Shown here: one piece after another, positions 15,745 to 24,137 of the stretch | How the letters are laid out: each line of letters opens with the position of its first letter | How positions within the stretch are numbered: the stretch's first letter is position 1 | Origin: a bacterium | GTDB taxonomy: Bacteria > Patescibacteriota > Minisyncoccia > Phycocordibacterales > Phycocordibacteraceae | Assembly: GCA_021781865.1 (NCBI GenBank) | Contig: JAJXVZ010000001.1 | Coordinates: 1 to 34,262 of the forward strand | Direction: 5' to 3' | DNA length: 34,262 bases | Made by a program: the position numbers and the translations under genes | Notes under the pieces: model-generated | The model's database searches: none | What the model was told of the DNA's origin: nothing | What the model saw: only the letters and a program-made list of their open reading frames with translations

Positions 15745-16452
15745 ATGGATACCAATAATACGGGCAATAAATATTTCTTACCAATATCGGTTCTACTCGC
15801 CGCATTTATTATTGGAGGAGCGGTTCTCTGGAGCAATGCTCACCCGCCCACTACTACGGTTGGAACGACCGCTGGGACTGCGACGCCGCCAGTGAATGTT
15901 AAGAACGTAAAAACTGACGGTGAACCGTTTATTGGCCAGGCAAATGCTCCAGTCACTATCGCTGAGTGGTCAGATTATCAATGTCCCTATTGCAAAGAGT
16001 TCGAAATTACAACACTACCGTTGATCATTCAAAATTATGTAAATGAGGGTAAGGTCAAGGTTGTTTTCAAGGATTTCCCATTCCTCGGTCCTGATTCAAT
16101 GGTAGATGCTGAATATGCACGGGCCGTATGGGCGCTCTATCCAACTCAATTCGCTGCATGGCGCACTGCTCTTTATGCGACAGAACCTCAAGAAAACAGC
16201 TTGAACGCGGCAGACAATCTCACCTTCCTTGCCAAGGTAACGAACTCAGTGAGTGGTATTGATCTTACCAAAATTAAAGCCGCTGTTGCCGCAAATCAAG
16301 TCACTTATGATGCGGCAATCAGTGCTGACCGCACCGAAGCGGCGAACTTTGGTATCCAAGCAACTCCATCGTTTGTGATCGGGACACAGATGATTGCAGG
16401 TGCGTATCCGTACAATACATTTCAGAACGCAATCAACACAGTGTTGAATTAA
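15745..16452 (+). CDS. DsbA-family thiol-disulfide oxidoreductase, membrane-anchored
   Basis: Starting at 15745 the protein has 235 residues: a signal anchor at about 10-28 (YFLPISVLLAAFIIGGAVLW), a Thr/Pro-rich linker, then a thioredoxin-fold domain of the DsbA type with the active site Cys80-Pro-Tyr-Cys83 in WSDYQCPYCKEFE and the cis-proline Pro208 in ATPSFVIG. It should form or shuffle disulfides in exported proteins, and the Cys-containing pilin-like and secreted proteins of this window are plausible clients (inference). The longer frame from 15670 would add 25 residues before the membrane anchor and would place the promoter inside the coding region, so it is disfavoured. A holin-4-like gene follows at once. 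Confidence 0.85.
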   Translation: MDTNNTGNKYFLPISVLLAAFIIGGAVLWSNAHPPTTTVGTTAGTATPPVNVKNVKTDGEPFIGQANAPVTIAEWSDYQCPYCKEFEITTLPLIIQNYVNEGKVKVVFKDFPFLGPDSMVDAEYARAVWALYPTQFAAWRTALYATEPQENSLNAADNLTFLAKVTNSVSGIDLTKIKAAVAANQVTYDAAISADRTEAANFGIQATPSFVIGTQMIAGAYPYNTFQNAINTVLN

Positions 16453-16453
16453 T

Positions 16454-16798
16454 ATGAAATTGTTCTTTCATTGGCTCATTGCGACTCTTGCAATCCTGAT
16501 TGCGGCGTACATTGTACCGAATGTTTCCGTAACCCTTATTGCAGCACTTATCGCTGCGATTGTTCTTGGGGCGCTCAATCTCTTCATTCGCCCTATTCTT
16601 CTAGTTCTTACGTTGCCGATAAACATTCTGACACTCGGTCTTTTCTCGCTCGTCATCAACGCGCTTCTTGTGATGCTTGCGTCCTATCTTGTCCCCGGGT
16701 TTGTCGTTGGTGGATTCTGGACAGCACTTCTCTTTGCTCTTGTCCTTATGGTGGTAAATTGGGTTTTCCATTTCTGGAGTCGTCCGTTGCACGCTTGA
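16454..16798 (+). CDS. phage holin family 4-like membrane protein
   Basis: A 114-residue, very hydrophobic protein with four predicted membrane helices. The pattern fits the widespread holin superfamily IV family (PF04020 type): ATLAILIAAYIVPNVSV, the polar turn ALNLFIRPILLVLTLPINILTLGLF between helices two and three, and a final VNWVFHFWSRP. In most bacteria such proteins are chromosomal and not proven holins, and their role is unknown. The ATG begins 1 bp after the DsbA stop codon, so the two are probably one operon. Confidence 0.8.
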   Translation: MKLFFHWLIATLAILIAAYIVPNVSVTLIAALIAAIVLGALNLFIRPILLVLTLPINILTLGLFSLVINALLVMLASYLVPGFVVGGFWTALLFALVLMVVNWVFHFWSRPLHA

Positions 16799-16968
16799 TT
16801 CTTGACTCATTGCAAATCTCGAGCGGCATTAATTACAATTATGTTTAATGTTTTTGCGGCATTAGGCAGCAAGTGATTTTTAAATGTGAACAATCCACAT
16901 AATCCTCTTTCCGATTTCCCAAGCCTTGCTTATAATCGAACATAGACTGCTTGAAATGGAGACATCAT

Positions 16969-17178
16969 ATGAGCACTATAAAATGGCCTGACTTGCGTTT
17001 CGGGCCGGTAAATCTGTGGACAGTGATGCCCGCAGACATGTTTTATGCTAAACCCGAAGAACAATACCGAATCGTATGGTCAGGACACAAATCTAACCGT
17101 GTTGCCATATCTCGATTACCAACACGGGCGAATGGCCAATTACTCAGAAATATTTTTTCGCTCACAGTTTGTCGTTGA
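16969..17178 (+). CDS. small orphan protein, 69 aa
   Basis: ATG at 16969 has a GGAGA site 8-12 nt upstream and a TATAAT box at 16931-16936. The product begins MSTIKWPDLRFGPVNLW and continues without membrane segments; the tail is rich in Arg, Ser and Leu. A good intrinsic terminator follows 13 bp after the stop, which supports a real transcription unit. In another frame, an open stretch (17045-17227) runs into the terminator and is not likely coding, though a frameshift within the gene cannot be excluded. The family is not recognised. Confidence 0.45.
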   Translation: MSTIKWPDLRFGPVNLWTVMPADMFYAKPEEQYRIVWSGHKSNRVAISRLPTRANGQLLRNIFSLTVCR

Positions 17179-17190
17179 TGACAACAAAAT

Positions 17191-17223
17191 AAAACCGATG
17201 GAGATACCTCCACCGGTTTTTAT
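17191..17223 (+). terminator. intrinsic terminator of the small orphan gene
   Basis: AAAACCGATGGAG (17191-17203) pairs with CTCCACCGGTTTT (17208-17220) with one mismatch and loop ATAC. The final TTTT is extended by one more T (17221). It ends the 16969 unit. Confidence 0.8.
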
Positions 17224-17227
17224 ATGA

Positions 17228-17721
17228 AAAATTCATTCATACATTCGTATGCCAACACAATTGAAATGTCGAGGTAAAATTCTCAACTCAGAAAAAATGA
17301 AGAGCGGCTGTAGAGAATTTTCGAAACGACTTGCAAGTAGAAACATTAAGAGTGTTATTGAGTCTAGCATTCAAGAAGACCGTATTTATCTCTGCCTATT
17401 CACCACGCCGATAAAATCGGTCGTATACATCACGCAAATACTGTAAGGCAAAAACTCTGTGTGGATGAAAGAAGATCAAATGCGCCCCGCGGCCTCTACG
17501 ACTGACGCCTGTTCTGGGCGTGAGGATACCTCGTCTCGACCGTTTGCATCGACGAATTCATTATTTCATCGCTATATTAAATACCAATAACGAAGTGGAG
17601 CAGTCATCACCTTTCGTTAAGTTAACCGCTCCGTTGTTTCTAGCGAGCAGACACAAGCTATTGACTCCCGGGTCGATAGTTCATTTTGTCTAAGTAAATT
17701 ACTTGATAGTTCGAGAGATTA
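17228..17721. other. gap without a convincing gene
   Basis: A 65-codon open frame (17249-17446, plus strand, basic product) has no clear ribosome site or family, and I do not call it. An inverted repeat TAACGAA (17588-17594) / TTCGTTA (17613-17619) could form a hairpin but lacks a T-run. Nothing else is visible. Confidence 0.3.
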
Positions 17722-18339
17722 TTAGATCGCTTGTTTGCCACGAGCGAGATTGAAGAGAATTGGGAGGAAGGAGACCACAACGATGACGAGCGAAAGAGGA
17801 AGTACATATTTCCCGCTGTTGGGGACTAGTGAGCCGAGGAAGAATCCGAGCGAAATCATTCCTGCGCCCCAAAGTAAACCGCCAATGATGTTATAGGAAA
17901 TAAATTTTCGATATTTCATGGAGCTTGCGCCGGCGAGGATGGGTGCGATTGTGCGCACGGCTGGCACAAAGCGAGCAAGCACAATCGCACGCCCGCCATA
18001 TTTTTGATAAAACCGTTCAGTGCGCCTGAGGTATTCCTGCTTAAAGAAACGCGAATCCTTGCGCTTGAAAAGTGTGCTACCCATTTTCGAGCCAAACCAA
18101 TAACCGGTCGAGTCACCGAATACTGCGGCGATAACAGTGGAAAAAACGAGTGGCCAGAAAAAGAGGAACCCTCCGGCGGATAAAAGTCCTGCCGCGAAAA
18201 GGATCGAATCGCCAGGAAAAAAAATTCCTATGAAGAGTCCGCTTTCGATGAAGATGAGAAGCGCGATACCGATATAGCCACCAGTCCTTACAATAGCGAA
18301 CGGGTCGAGGTGTATACAGGCGAGTAGAAAATTCGTCAT
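17722..18339 (-). CDS. DedA family membrane protein (VTT domain)
   Basis: Starting at 18339 the protein has 205 residues. It shows the DedA/VTT pattern: IFIESGLFIGIFFPGDSILFAAG near the N-terminus with its acidic residues, FGDSTGYWFGSKMG, the arginine motif LARFVPAVRTIAPILAGASSM, and NIIGGLLWGAGM. Bacterial members act in lipid scrambling or undecaprenyl-phosphate recycling and depend on the proton gradient; which role applies here is unknown. A longer start (18378) adds 13 residues but would lie within the divergent gene and upstream of the promoter, so ATG 18339 is chosen. The start codon is 23 bp from that of the divergent ATPase, and both use the same palindromic -10 element. Confidence 0.88.
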   Translation of the reverse strand: MTNFLLACIHLDPFAIVRTGGYIGIALLIFIESGLFIGIFFPGDSILFAAGLLSAGGFLFFWPLVFSTVIAAVFGDSTGYWFGSKMGSTLFKRKDSRFFKQEYLRRTERFYQKYGGRAIVLARFVPAVRTIAPILAGASSMKYRKFISYNIIGGLLWGAGMISLGFFLGSLVPNSGKYVLPLSLVIVVVSFLPILFNLARGKQAI

Positions 18340-18346
18340 ATTGGTG

Positions 18347-18356
18347 CAGTATACTG
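18347..18356. promoter_or_regulatory. shared palindromic -10 element of two divergent genes
   Basis: CAGTATACTG is a perfect 10-bp palindrome holding TATACT on both strands. On the plus strand TATACT (18350-18355) is followed by 7 nt and the ATPase ATG at 18363. On the minus strand TATACT (18353-18348) is followed by 8 nt and the DedA ATG at 18339. Both transcripts would be leaderless and the two directions would compete for the same site. Confidence 0.55.
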
Positions 18357-18362
18357 TAACAA

Positions 18363-21137
18363 ATGGAATCCGTACCAAAATTGTCCACGCCTGAGGAGGA
18401 GCTTGCTTACTTGCGTGAACAGGTGCTCCGCAAAGAAGCGGAACTTACTAGGCGTGGAAGGGAACCGGGGATACTCGAGCGCTCTCATATTATTTCCGAA
18501 CAGATTCACGCACATCACATAGCCCCGGAGGAAGTTTTGACACCCGGATATCGCATCAGCGAAACAATGCAAAAGAGCGAAGCAGAGGCGATACTTGCTG
18601 AGCTAAATCTTGGAGAGGACAAACAGGTGATCAAAGGTCTAGAGAGAACTATGAGTGAGAAGGGTATAAAAAACGCACTATCGGTGCTTGAGAAACTTCA
18701 CGATCCACATATTACGGATGACTTCCACCGATATCTTGTACGTTACATCGCGGCGAAGCTTCCAATGCTTGGCGTCAATGAAAAGGCACCGCGTTTCCAA
18801 GCGTTGAGGATGACGCTCTACGAGGTTACGCTCCCAGAACCGAAAAGTGCGGAAACGAACCAGCATGTGAAGACGCTTAAGGAACTTATCTCCGGGATGG
18901 AGCAATTGTATGCGGGGCTTCTTTCGGTCGAGAATGCGGTGATTGGTGAACCTCGCTATTACGCGCTCGAGCTTGCCGTTCCAATGGAAGGTTCTGAACT
19001 CCAATTTTATGTGGCGGTTCCGAATGGAAAGCGCGATCTTTTCGAAAAACAACTCCTCGCTATATTTCCTGATGCGCAAGCGGTACCACAACCATTCGAT
19101 TACAATATCTTTTCTTCACACGGTACCTCGATTGCTTCGACAGCGACGTTTGCAGATGATCCTGCACTACCTCTGAAAGACTATACTGATTTCGACTATG
19201 ACCCAATCAACGCGATTACAAATGCATTCGCCAATATAGAATCCATGGGCGAAGGTGCCGCACTTCAGATAATTATCGAGCCCCGCGCGGAACGGCATGT
19301 GAAGCATTATGCGAAAATTCTTAAGGCTCTGCGCAAGGGTGAAAAACGTATAACAGCATTTAGTACGCCGGAAACAACACTTGGAGAACTTACTCGAGAT
19401 TTTGGAAAAATTCTCTTCTCAAATAAACCCAAGGATGAACAAAAAGCAAAAGAGGCCGAAATACGTCAGATTGAAGAGAACAAGACATATATCGAGCAAG
19501 TTGAAAAAAAGATTGAAGCGCCAATTGTTGGTGCAACAATACGACTCGTTGTTTCCTCTTCCGATGAGCATAAGGCGGATCGAATACTCGGCACGATTGA
19601 GGCAGCATTCAATCAGTTCTCGAATACACGAGGGAACAGACTTGTGTTCAAACGTATTCCGCCAGCAGCACGACATGCGCAAGCGGTTCTCGACGAATTT
19701 TCATTTCGTTTACCTGGCTCCTCAGTCCTTCCGTTATCGATACGGGAACTTACGACTATTTATCATTTCCCGCCAACAGGCATCAAATCTTCGCCACATT
19801 TGAGGCAAGTACGCTTTACGCACGCACCTGCACCGCTTTTACTCCCGCAAACAGGAATGCTTCTTGGTGTTAACACGTATCGTGGGCGGGAGACACGTGT
19901 TTACCTTGACTCTGAAGATCGTCTGCGTCATCTCTACATAATCGGTCAGACCGGTACCGGTAAAACCGGGCTCATGAAATCGATGATTATCCAGGACATC
20001 GAAAACGGAGAAGGTTGCTGTTTCATAGATCCGCACGGTTCCGATATTCTAGACATCCTTGCCGCCGTACCACCTGAGCGTTATAAAGACGTTATCTATT
20101 TCGATCCCGCAGATCTTTCGCGACCATTTAGTCTCAATTTTCTTGAATATGATGTATCACGTCCCGAGCAGAAGACATTCATCGTGAATGAACTCCTGAT
20201 GATCTTTCGTCGACTCTACGGCGACGTGCCGGAAAGCATGGGTCCTGCATTCGAACAGTATTTTCGCAATGCGACGCAACTTGTGATGGAGGATCCCGCG
20301 AGCGGTTCAACTATTCTCGATATCGCGCGCGTGCTCTCTAACAACGAATTTCGTCGCGAGAAACTAGCGAAAAGCATGAATCCAATTGTAAATCAGTTCT
20401 GGAACGAAATTGCGGCAAAAGCTGGTGGCGAAGCGGCGCTTGAAAATATTGTTCCGTATATCACCAACAAATTTGATGATTTTACCGCGAACGATTTTAT
20501 TCGCCCCATCGTTGGACAACAAGAATCATCATTCAAGTTCCGCGAAGTAATGGATACGAAGAAAATCCTTCTCATAAATCTTTCCAAGGGTCGTCTTGGC
20601 GAAAAAAACGCAAACCTTCTCGGGCTTATTATCGTCGGGAAACTTTTCATGGCAGCGCTCTCTCGCGCCGATAATCCTCGTGCACCATACCAACCTTTTT
20701 ATCTATATATTGACGAGTTTCAAAACGTAACTACAGACTCCGTTCCCGGTATTCTTTCTGAAGCGCGTAAGTATAAACTCTCGCTCACGGTGGCGCATCA
20801 ATTTCTCAACCAGATCGAAGAGAAAACCCGTGATGCGATTTTCGGTAATGTCGGTAATATGGTGATTTTCCGTGTAGGTGAAGAAGATGCCGAATTTTTC
20901 TCAAAACAGTTTGCGCCCGTTTTTGAGACACTCGATTTCGTTAACATAGAAAATCGCAACGCCTACGCGAAGATTCTCGTGCGTGGTGTGCCACAAAAGC
21001 CGTTTGATATGAAAACACCAAATTTACCTGCACAAAATTTGGCGCAAGTGGACGATCTTATTCATCTTTCCTCGATCACATACGGTCGCGACCGTGCTAC
21101 AGTTGAAAACACGATTCGCGAGCGTTATCTCTCGTAA
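18363..21137 (+). CDS. TraD/HerA-like ATPase, type IV secretion coupling type
   Basis: A 924-residue cytosolic P-loop ATPase. Residues 1-500 have no membrane segment and no motif I can name. The motor domain follows: Walker A GQTGTGKTG at 528-536, IDPHGSD after strand two, then FRRLYGDVPESMGPAFEQYFRNA, a Walker B LYIDE at 781-785 followed by FQNV, and AHQFLNQI from 811 near the sensor region. This is the layout of TraD/TraG/VirD4 and HerA-like pumps, without the N-terminal membrane helices of classical coupling proteins. It could move DNA or proteins through a cell-surface channel, possibly with the pilin-like proteins of 7253-9810 (inference). The 880-residue membrane protein 6 bp downstream may provide the anchor. 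The start follows a leaderless-type promoter. Confidence 0.85.
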   Translation: MESVPKLSTPEEELAYLREQVLRKEAELTRRGREPGILERSHIISEQIHAHHIAPEEVLTPGYRISETMQKSEAEAILAELNLGEDKQVIKGLERTMSEKGIKNALSVLEKLHDPHITDDFHRYLVRYIAAKLPMLGVNEKAPRFQALRMTLYEVTLPEPKSAETNQHVKTLKELISGMEQLYAGLLSVENAVIGEPRYYALELAVPMEGSELQFYVAVPNGKRDLFEKQLLAIFPDAQAVPQPFDYNIFSSHGTSIASTATFADDPALPLKDYTDFDYDPINAITNAFANIESMGEGAALQIIIEPRAERHVKHYAKILKALRKGEKRITAFSTPETTLGELTRDFGKILFSNKPKDEQKAKEAEIRQIEENKTYIEQVEKKIEAPIVGATIRLVVSSSDEHKADRILGTIEAAFNQFSNTRGNRLVFKRIPPAARHAQAVLDEFSFRLPGSSVLPLSIRELTTIYHFPPTGIKSSPHLRQVRFTHAPAPLLLPQTGMLLGVNTYRGRETRVYLDSEDRLRHLYIIGQTGTGKTGLMKSMIIQDIENGEGCCFIDPHGSDILDILAAVPPERYKDVIYFDPADLSRPFSLNFLEYDVSRPEQKTFIVNELLMIFRRLYGDVPESMGPAFEQYFRNATQLVMEDPASGSTILDIARVLSNNEFRREKLAKSMNPIVNQFWNEIAAKAGGEAALENIVPYITNKFDDFTANDFIRPIVGQQESSFKFREVMDTKKILLINLSKGRLGEKNANLLGLIIVGKLFMAALSRADNPRAPYQPFYLYIDEFQNVTTDSVPGILSEARKYKLSLTVAHQFLNQIEEKTRDAIFGNVGNMVIFRVGEEDAEFFSKQFAPVFETLDFVNIENRNAYAKILVRGVPQKPFDMKTPNLPAQNLAQVDDLIHLSSITYGRDRATVENTIRERYLS

Positions 21138-21143
21138 TAGACT

Positions 21144-23786
21144 ATGTCATTAGAAAAGATTCCACGATCGGGAAAGGGGAAATCAATACAGCCGAGCGTA
21201 ATGAATCAAGCGTTTGAAAAAGCTGGAGTTGCGGGAAATAAAGAGGAGTCAGAACGAAGATTCGGTACGTCCATTGGAGAAGAGGTTTTTGAGACGATAA
21301 AAAATATTCCAAAAACAATATTAGAGCGGTCGGAGGAGATACCGATTGAACTCGCAAAAATTTATAAGAATGAAAGACCACCGAAGGATATCACGGACCT
21401 ATATTTGAAACTTCCTCCGCAAAAGCGATCAAGTTATCTTCAATTGTTAACTGATAAGAGAAATGGAAAGGCATCTAGAAAACCAGTAAACAAAAAAAAT
21501 AGACATCCTCGACACCAGGAAAGGGGAAAGAGGTCTCGAACCGTTCAGATGATCGCTGGGAAAGATAAATCAGACCTTGTGAACCCCTGGGGAGTTTATG
21601 GTAAGCGTCGCGAGACTGCTCAGGAAGAGTTTAAGAGAATGTATCCATCTGGACAACCGATACCATTGGATACTCTTAAAAAATATAAATTTTTGATGAA
21701 TGAACAAATCAAAAGTTTCGGTTCTGGGGATGTTGATGAGCAGAAAAGAATCGCTTCAGAAATAGAATCATTCATTATCGAACAAAGGGCGAAAATAGCT
21801 GAGAACTTATCTTCTCAAGACCTTTTTAGTGGTGTTGGGGTAGTAAGGGGGCAGGTGAATAGCGACGACACAAAGAGGGCACGAATAAAAAAGCTTCGTG
21901 ACGATATCGCTACGTTCGAATTGGAAATCGCACATCCAACATACCCACGCACACATGACGTTATTGAGAGGGATGCTCTCGCGGCTGAAGAAGAGTTACG
22001 AAATTTGGAATTAACATTGAGGACGGGAAGTGTCGAGAACAAAGTTCCCGCGACTGGGGACGAATTGCGAGAGCCAGATTTAGCAACTCGATCCGTCCTG
22101 GAAGAAGGGATGCTCATTGCAAACCCCGACCTTGCGCTTGATTCGAAACACGCACGAAGGACGCAAGAATACACACCGAGAGAGTGGCGCAATAAATTAC
22201 GGGTACTTCTTGAAAAATTTGGCGTGAATGAGCGCGATAAGAGTCTAGAGAAATATTCAAAAAATCGTTTGGATGAATTAGATGCTGAATCAAAAAAGCT
22301 AGGAAGAGGGGAAAATATAATTCGTTCACTGGGCGAGAAATACAATAAGTTTAACTTTTTACAGAAACTCGGTATTGGTCTCACGCTTGGCGTGGGAGCG
22401 GCAGCATTTACAGGCGTCTCATTTCCCGTGGCAACCGCCTGTACATTCGGTCTTGGCGTGCAACGTGCATTCGGTATGGCGAGCATGTTCTTGAAATTTG
22501 AGAAACAACTACAAGAATCAACGGAAGGTAAGTCAGAAGGTTTTATCACGCGACGAGGATGGTATAAAGCTTTTGCTGAGAAGACGAAAAATCGGCAGAA
22601 GGAAACTGCAATACTTATGGCCGTTGGATATTCTCTCCTAATGAGTGCTGCTATTAAGGAGACAGTACAGATAGTGAACGAATCTCTCTTAGGTGAGCGG
22701 ATACATGAATGGCTCGGGTATACACTTGGACATACTACTTCTGCTTCTGCACCAGAAGCAACCGCGCCCCTTTCCGTAACACCAGATAATGTCTCTCTTC
22801 CTACTGAAATAGTCCAACAGAATCACGTAGGAATGATGACTGGAATGCCAACTATTGACGCGTCAACCGGACATGGCTATGAGTACATGGCTAAGAAACT
22901 CTGGGAAGAATTGAACGCGAGAGGTATTAAATTGCCTGCAAATGCGAATCCACACAGTGACCTCGCAAGACTTCTTGCGGCTCACGATGATGCATCCATT
23001 AATAAAGTCGTACAGCAGATTGCTAGTGACTCAAGACATGCATTTTCCCATGCTAACGGGATGAGTGTTCGCATTGACCCAAACACACACATGACAATCG
23101 GTACAGACGGACAGATTCATTTGTCAATAGGGAAGGAAAACTTCGTTCATGCGCCAGTGAATGCCACCGTAACACCACCCTATCATGCAGTGGCGTCGAC
23201 TCAGATTCCATCTGTGAATGTAACCCATCATGAAAGCATGATCGCTCATTCGAGTACTCACCAGACACACGAGGTTGGATCTGTCGACAATGCCATGTCA
23301 ACAGAACGAGTCGTTCACCCGCACATGACAACGGAACACATTACTCAACCAGTATCTACTGATTCAGTAGTACACGATGGTACCGGTGGTGTGGTGCATG
23401 ATGGAGAAGGAAATCCGGTCTACGAAAGAAGAACTTATCATAAGGTATCCGATCGCGTATCGACCCCTGTACACGCGCAAGAAGTATTCACGAATGTCCA
23501 CAACATCCATGTTAATTTGACTGAAACACATGGATACTCAAATGGTGAGGGGGTTCTTTATGTCATGGGTGGCGATAAAGCCGTTATAGATAATCAGGCT
23601 CAGGATTATGCGCTAACACACCATGTGCCCGTATTCGTTGATAAATCATACAAACTTCTAGGCGTCATAAATGTTCCAAGGGTTGTCGAGTACGTTCCAA
23701 CTAATAACGGGTCGTTGGAAATGGTTATCCACTCTGGTCCGTCATGGATCCCAAATCCGAAAAACTTTACGAAACGTATTTTCTAA
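21144..23786 (+). CDS. large membrane protein of unknown function, partner candidate of the ATPase
   Basis: An 880-residue protein in three parts. Residues 1-400 are charged, mostly helical and cytosolic in style, with a likely coiled coil at about 245-300. Hydrophobic segments lie at about 408-450 (LGIGLTLGVGAAAFTGVSF and following) and 487-510 (TAILMAVGYSLLMSAAI). The C-terminal part (about 520-880) is rich in His, Thr, Ser and Val, with a His-rich stretch near 690-790 and a final beta-rich domain (GYSNGEGVLYVMGG). With two membrane crossings or one re-entrant pair the large end domains could lie on the same or opposite sides; this is not decided. It starts 6 bp after the ATPase stop, so the pair is surely co-transcribed. 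No known family is recognised. Confidence 0.8.
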   Translation: MSLEKIPRSGKGKSIQPSVMNQAFEKAGVAGNKEESERRFGTSIGEEVFETIKNIPKTILERSEEIPIELAKIYKNERPPKDITDLYLKLPPQKRSSYLQLLTDKRNGKASRKPVNKKNRHPRHQERGKRSRTVQMIAGKDKSDLVNPWGVYGKRRETAQEEFKRMYPSGQPIPLDTLKKYKFLMNEQIKSFGSGDVDEQKRIASEIESFIIEQRAKIAENLSSQDLFSGVGVVRGQVNSDDTKRARIKKLRDDIATFELEIAHPTYPRTHDVIERDALAAEEELRNLELTLRTGSVENKVPATGDELREPDLATRSVLEEGMLIANPDLALDSKHARRTQEYTPREWRNKLRVLLEKFGVNERDKSLEKYSKNRLDELDAESKKLGRGENIIRSLGEKYNKFNFLQKLGIGLTLGVGAAAFTGVSFPVATACTFGLGVQRAFGMASMFLKFEKQLQESTEGKSEGFITRRGWYKAFAEKTKNRQKETAILMAVGYSLLMSAAIKETVQIVNESLLGERIHEWLGYTLGHTTSASAPEATAPLSVTPDNVSLPTEIVQQNHVGMMTGMPTIDASTGHGYEYMAKKLWEELNARGIKLPANANPHSDLARLLAAHDDASINKVVQQIASDSRHAFSHANGMSVRIDPNTHMTIGTDGQIHLSIGKENFVHAPVNATVTPPYHAVASTQIPSVNVTHHESMIAHSSTHQTHEVGSVDNAMSTERVVHPHMTTEHITQPVSTDSVVHDGTGGVVHDGEGNPVYERRTYHKVSDRVSTPVHAQEVFTNVHNIHVNLTETHGYSNGEGVLYVMGGDKAVIDNQAQDYALTHHVPVFVDKSYKLLGVINVPRVVEYVPTNNGSLEMVIHSGPSWIPNPKNFTKRIF

Positions 23787-23792
23787 CACCTA

Positions 23793-23801
23793 TGTTATAA
23801 T
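23793..23801 (+). promoter_or_regulatory. consensus extended -10 promoter
   Basis: TG at 23793-23794, one base, TATAAT at 23796-23801, then 7 nt to the ATG at 23809. It predicts a leaderless mRNA and fixes the start of the small gene. Confidence 0.6.
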
Positions 23802-23808
23802 GCTCTTT

Positions 23809-24105
23809 ATGCAAGATGAACTCACTGCTCTCATCGCCGCCGATCTCGGTATTAAGGATCTCCCGGTTGCCGAGCAACAAACAATCATTGCACAGTTTGG
23901 CGAGATTGCACTCAAAGCGGCAACCTTGTCAGTGATAGGGAAACTTGCTAGTGATAAGCGCGATGAATTCACTAAACTCGCAGAAACTGGTGACGCAACA
24001 GCGCTTAAGACCTTCCTTGACCGAGAAGTCCCTGGGCATGAGAATATCACGCGAGCCGCCGTTGCCGAGGAGGTAAAACGATTTAGAGCTTTTCAAGCCA
24101 CGTAG
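23809..24105 (+). CDS. DUF5663-like small helical protein
   Basis: From ATG 23809 the product is 98 residues, all helical in appearance: MQDELTALIAADLGI, then LPVAEQQTIIAQFGEIALK, LSVIGKLASDKRDEFTKLAE and LKTFLDREVPGHENITRAAV. The pattern of a short N-terminal helix, a conserved Glu/Gln-rich helix pair and an E/D-rich C-terminus resembles the DUF5663 family known from candidate phyla bacteria (recalled, not searched). Longer upstream frames overlap the previous gene and are rejected because an extended -10 box sits 7 nt before this ATG. The function is unknown. Confidence 0.75.
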   Translation: MQDELTALIAADLGIKDLPVAEQQTIIAQFGEIALKAATLSVIGKLASDKRDEFTKLAETGDATALKTFLDREVPGHENITRAAVAEEVKRFRAFQAT

Positions 24106-24137
24106 TATACTGCTACTGTACATAATAGCTATTACAT

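Noticed and set aside
16454..16798. Prophage holin indicating a phage remnant
   Set aside because: This family is common on chromosomes, and no other phage gene is nearby.
17045..17227. ORF overlapping the small orphan gene in another frame
   Set aside because: It runs through the intrinsic terminator hairpin, so its end is not credible as coding.
17249..17446. 65-codon plus-strand ORF after the small orphan gene
   Set aside because: No ribosome site, no recognisable family and composition close to that of random A/T-rich sequence.
21815..22549. 244-codon minus-strand ORF inside the 880-residue protein gene
   Set aside because: Antisense shadow with Ser/Arg/Phe-rich composition; the plus-strand frame is longer, in operon with the ATPase, and has plausible domains.
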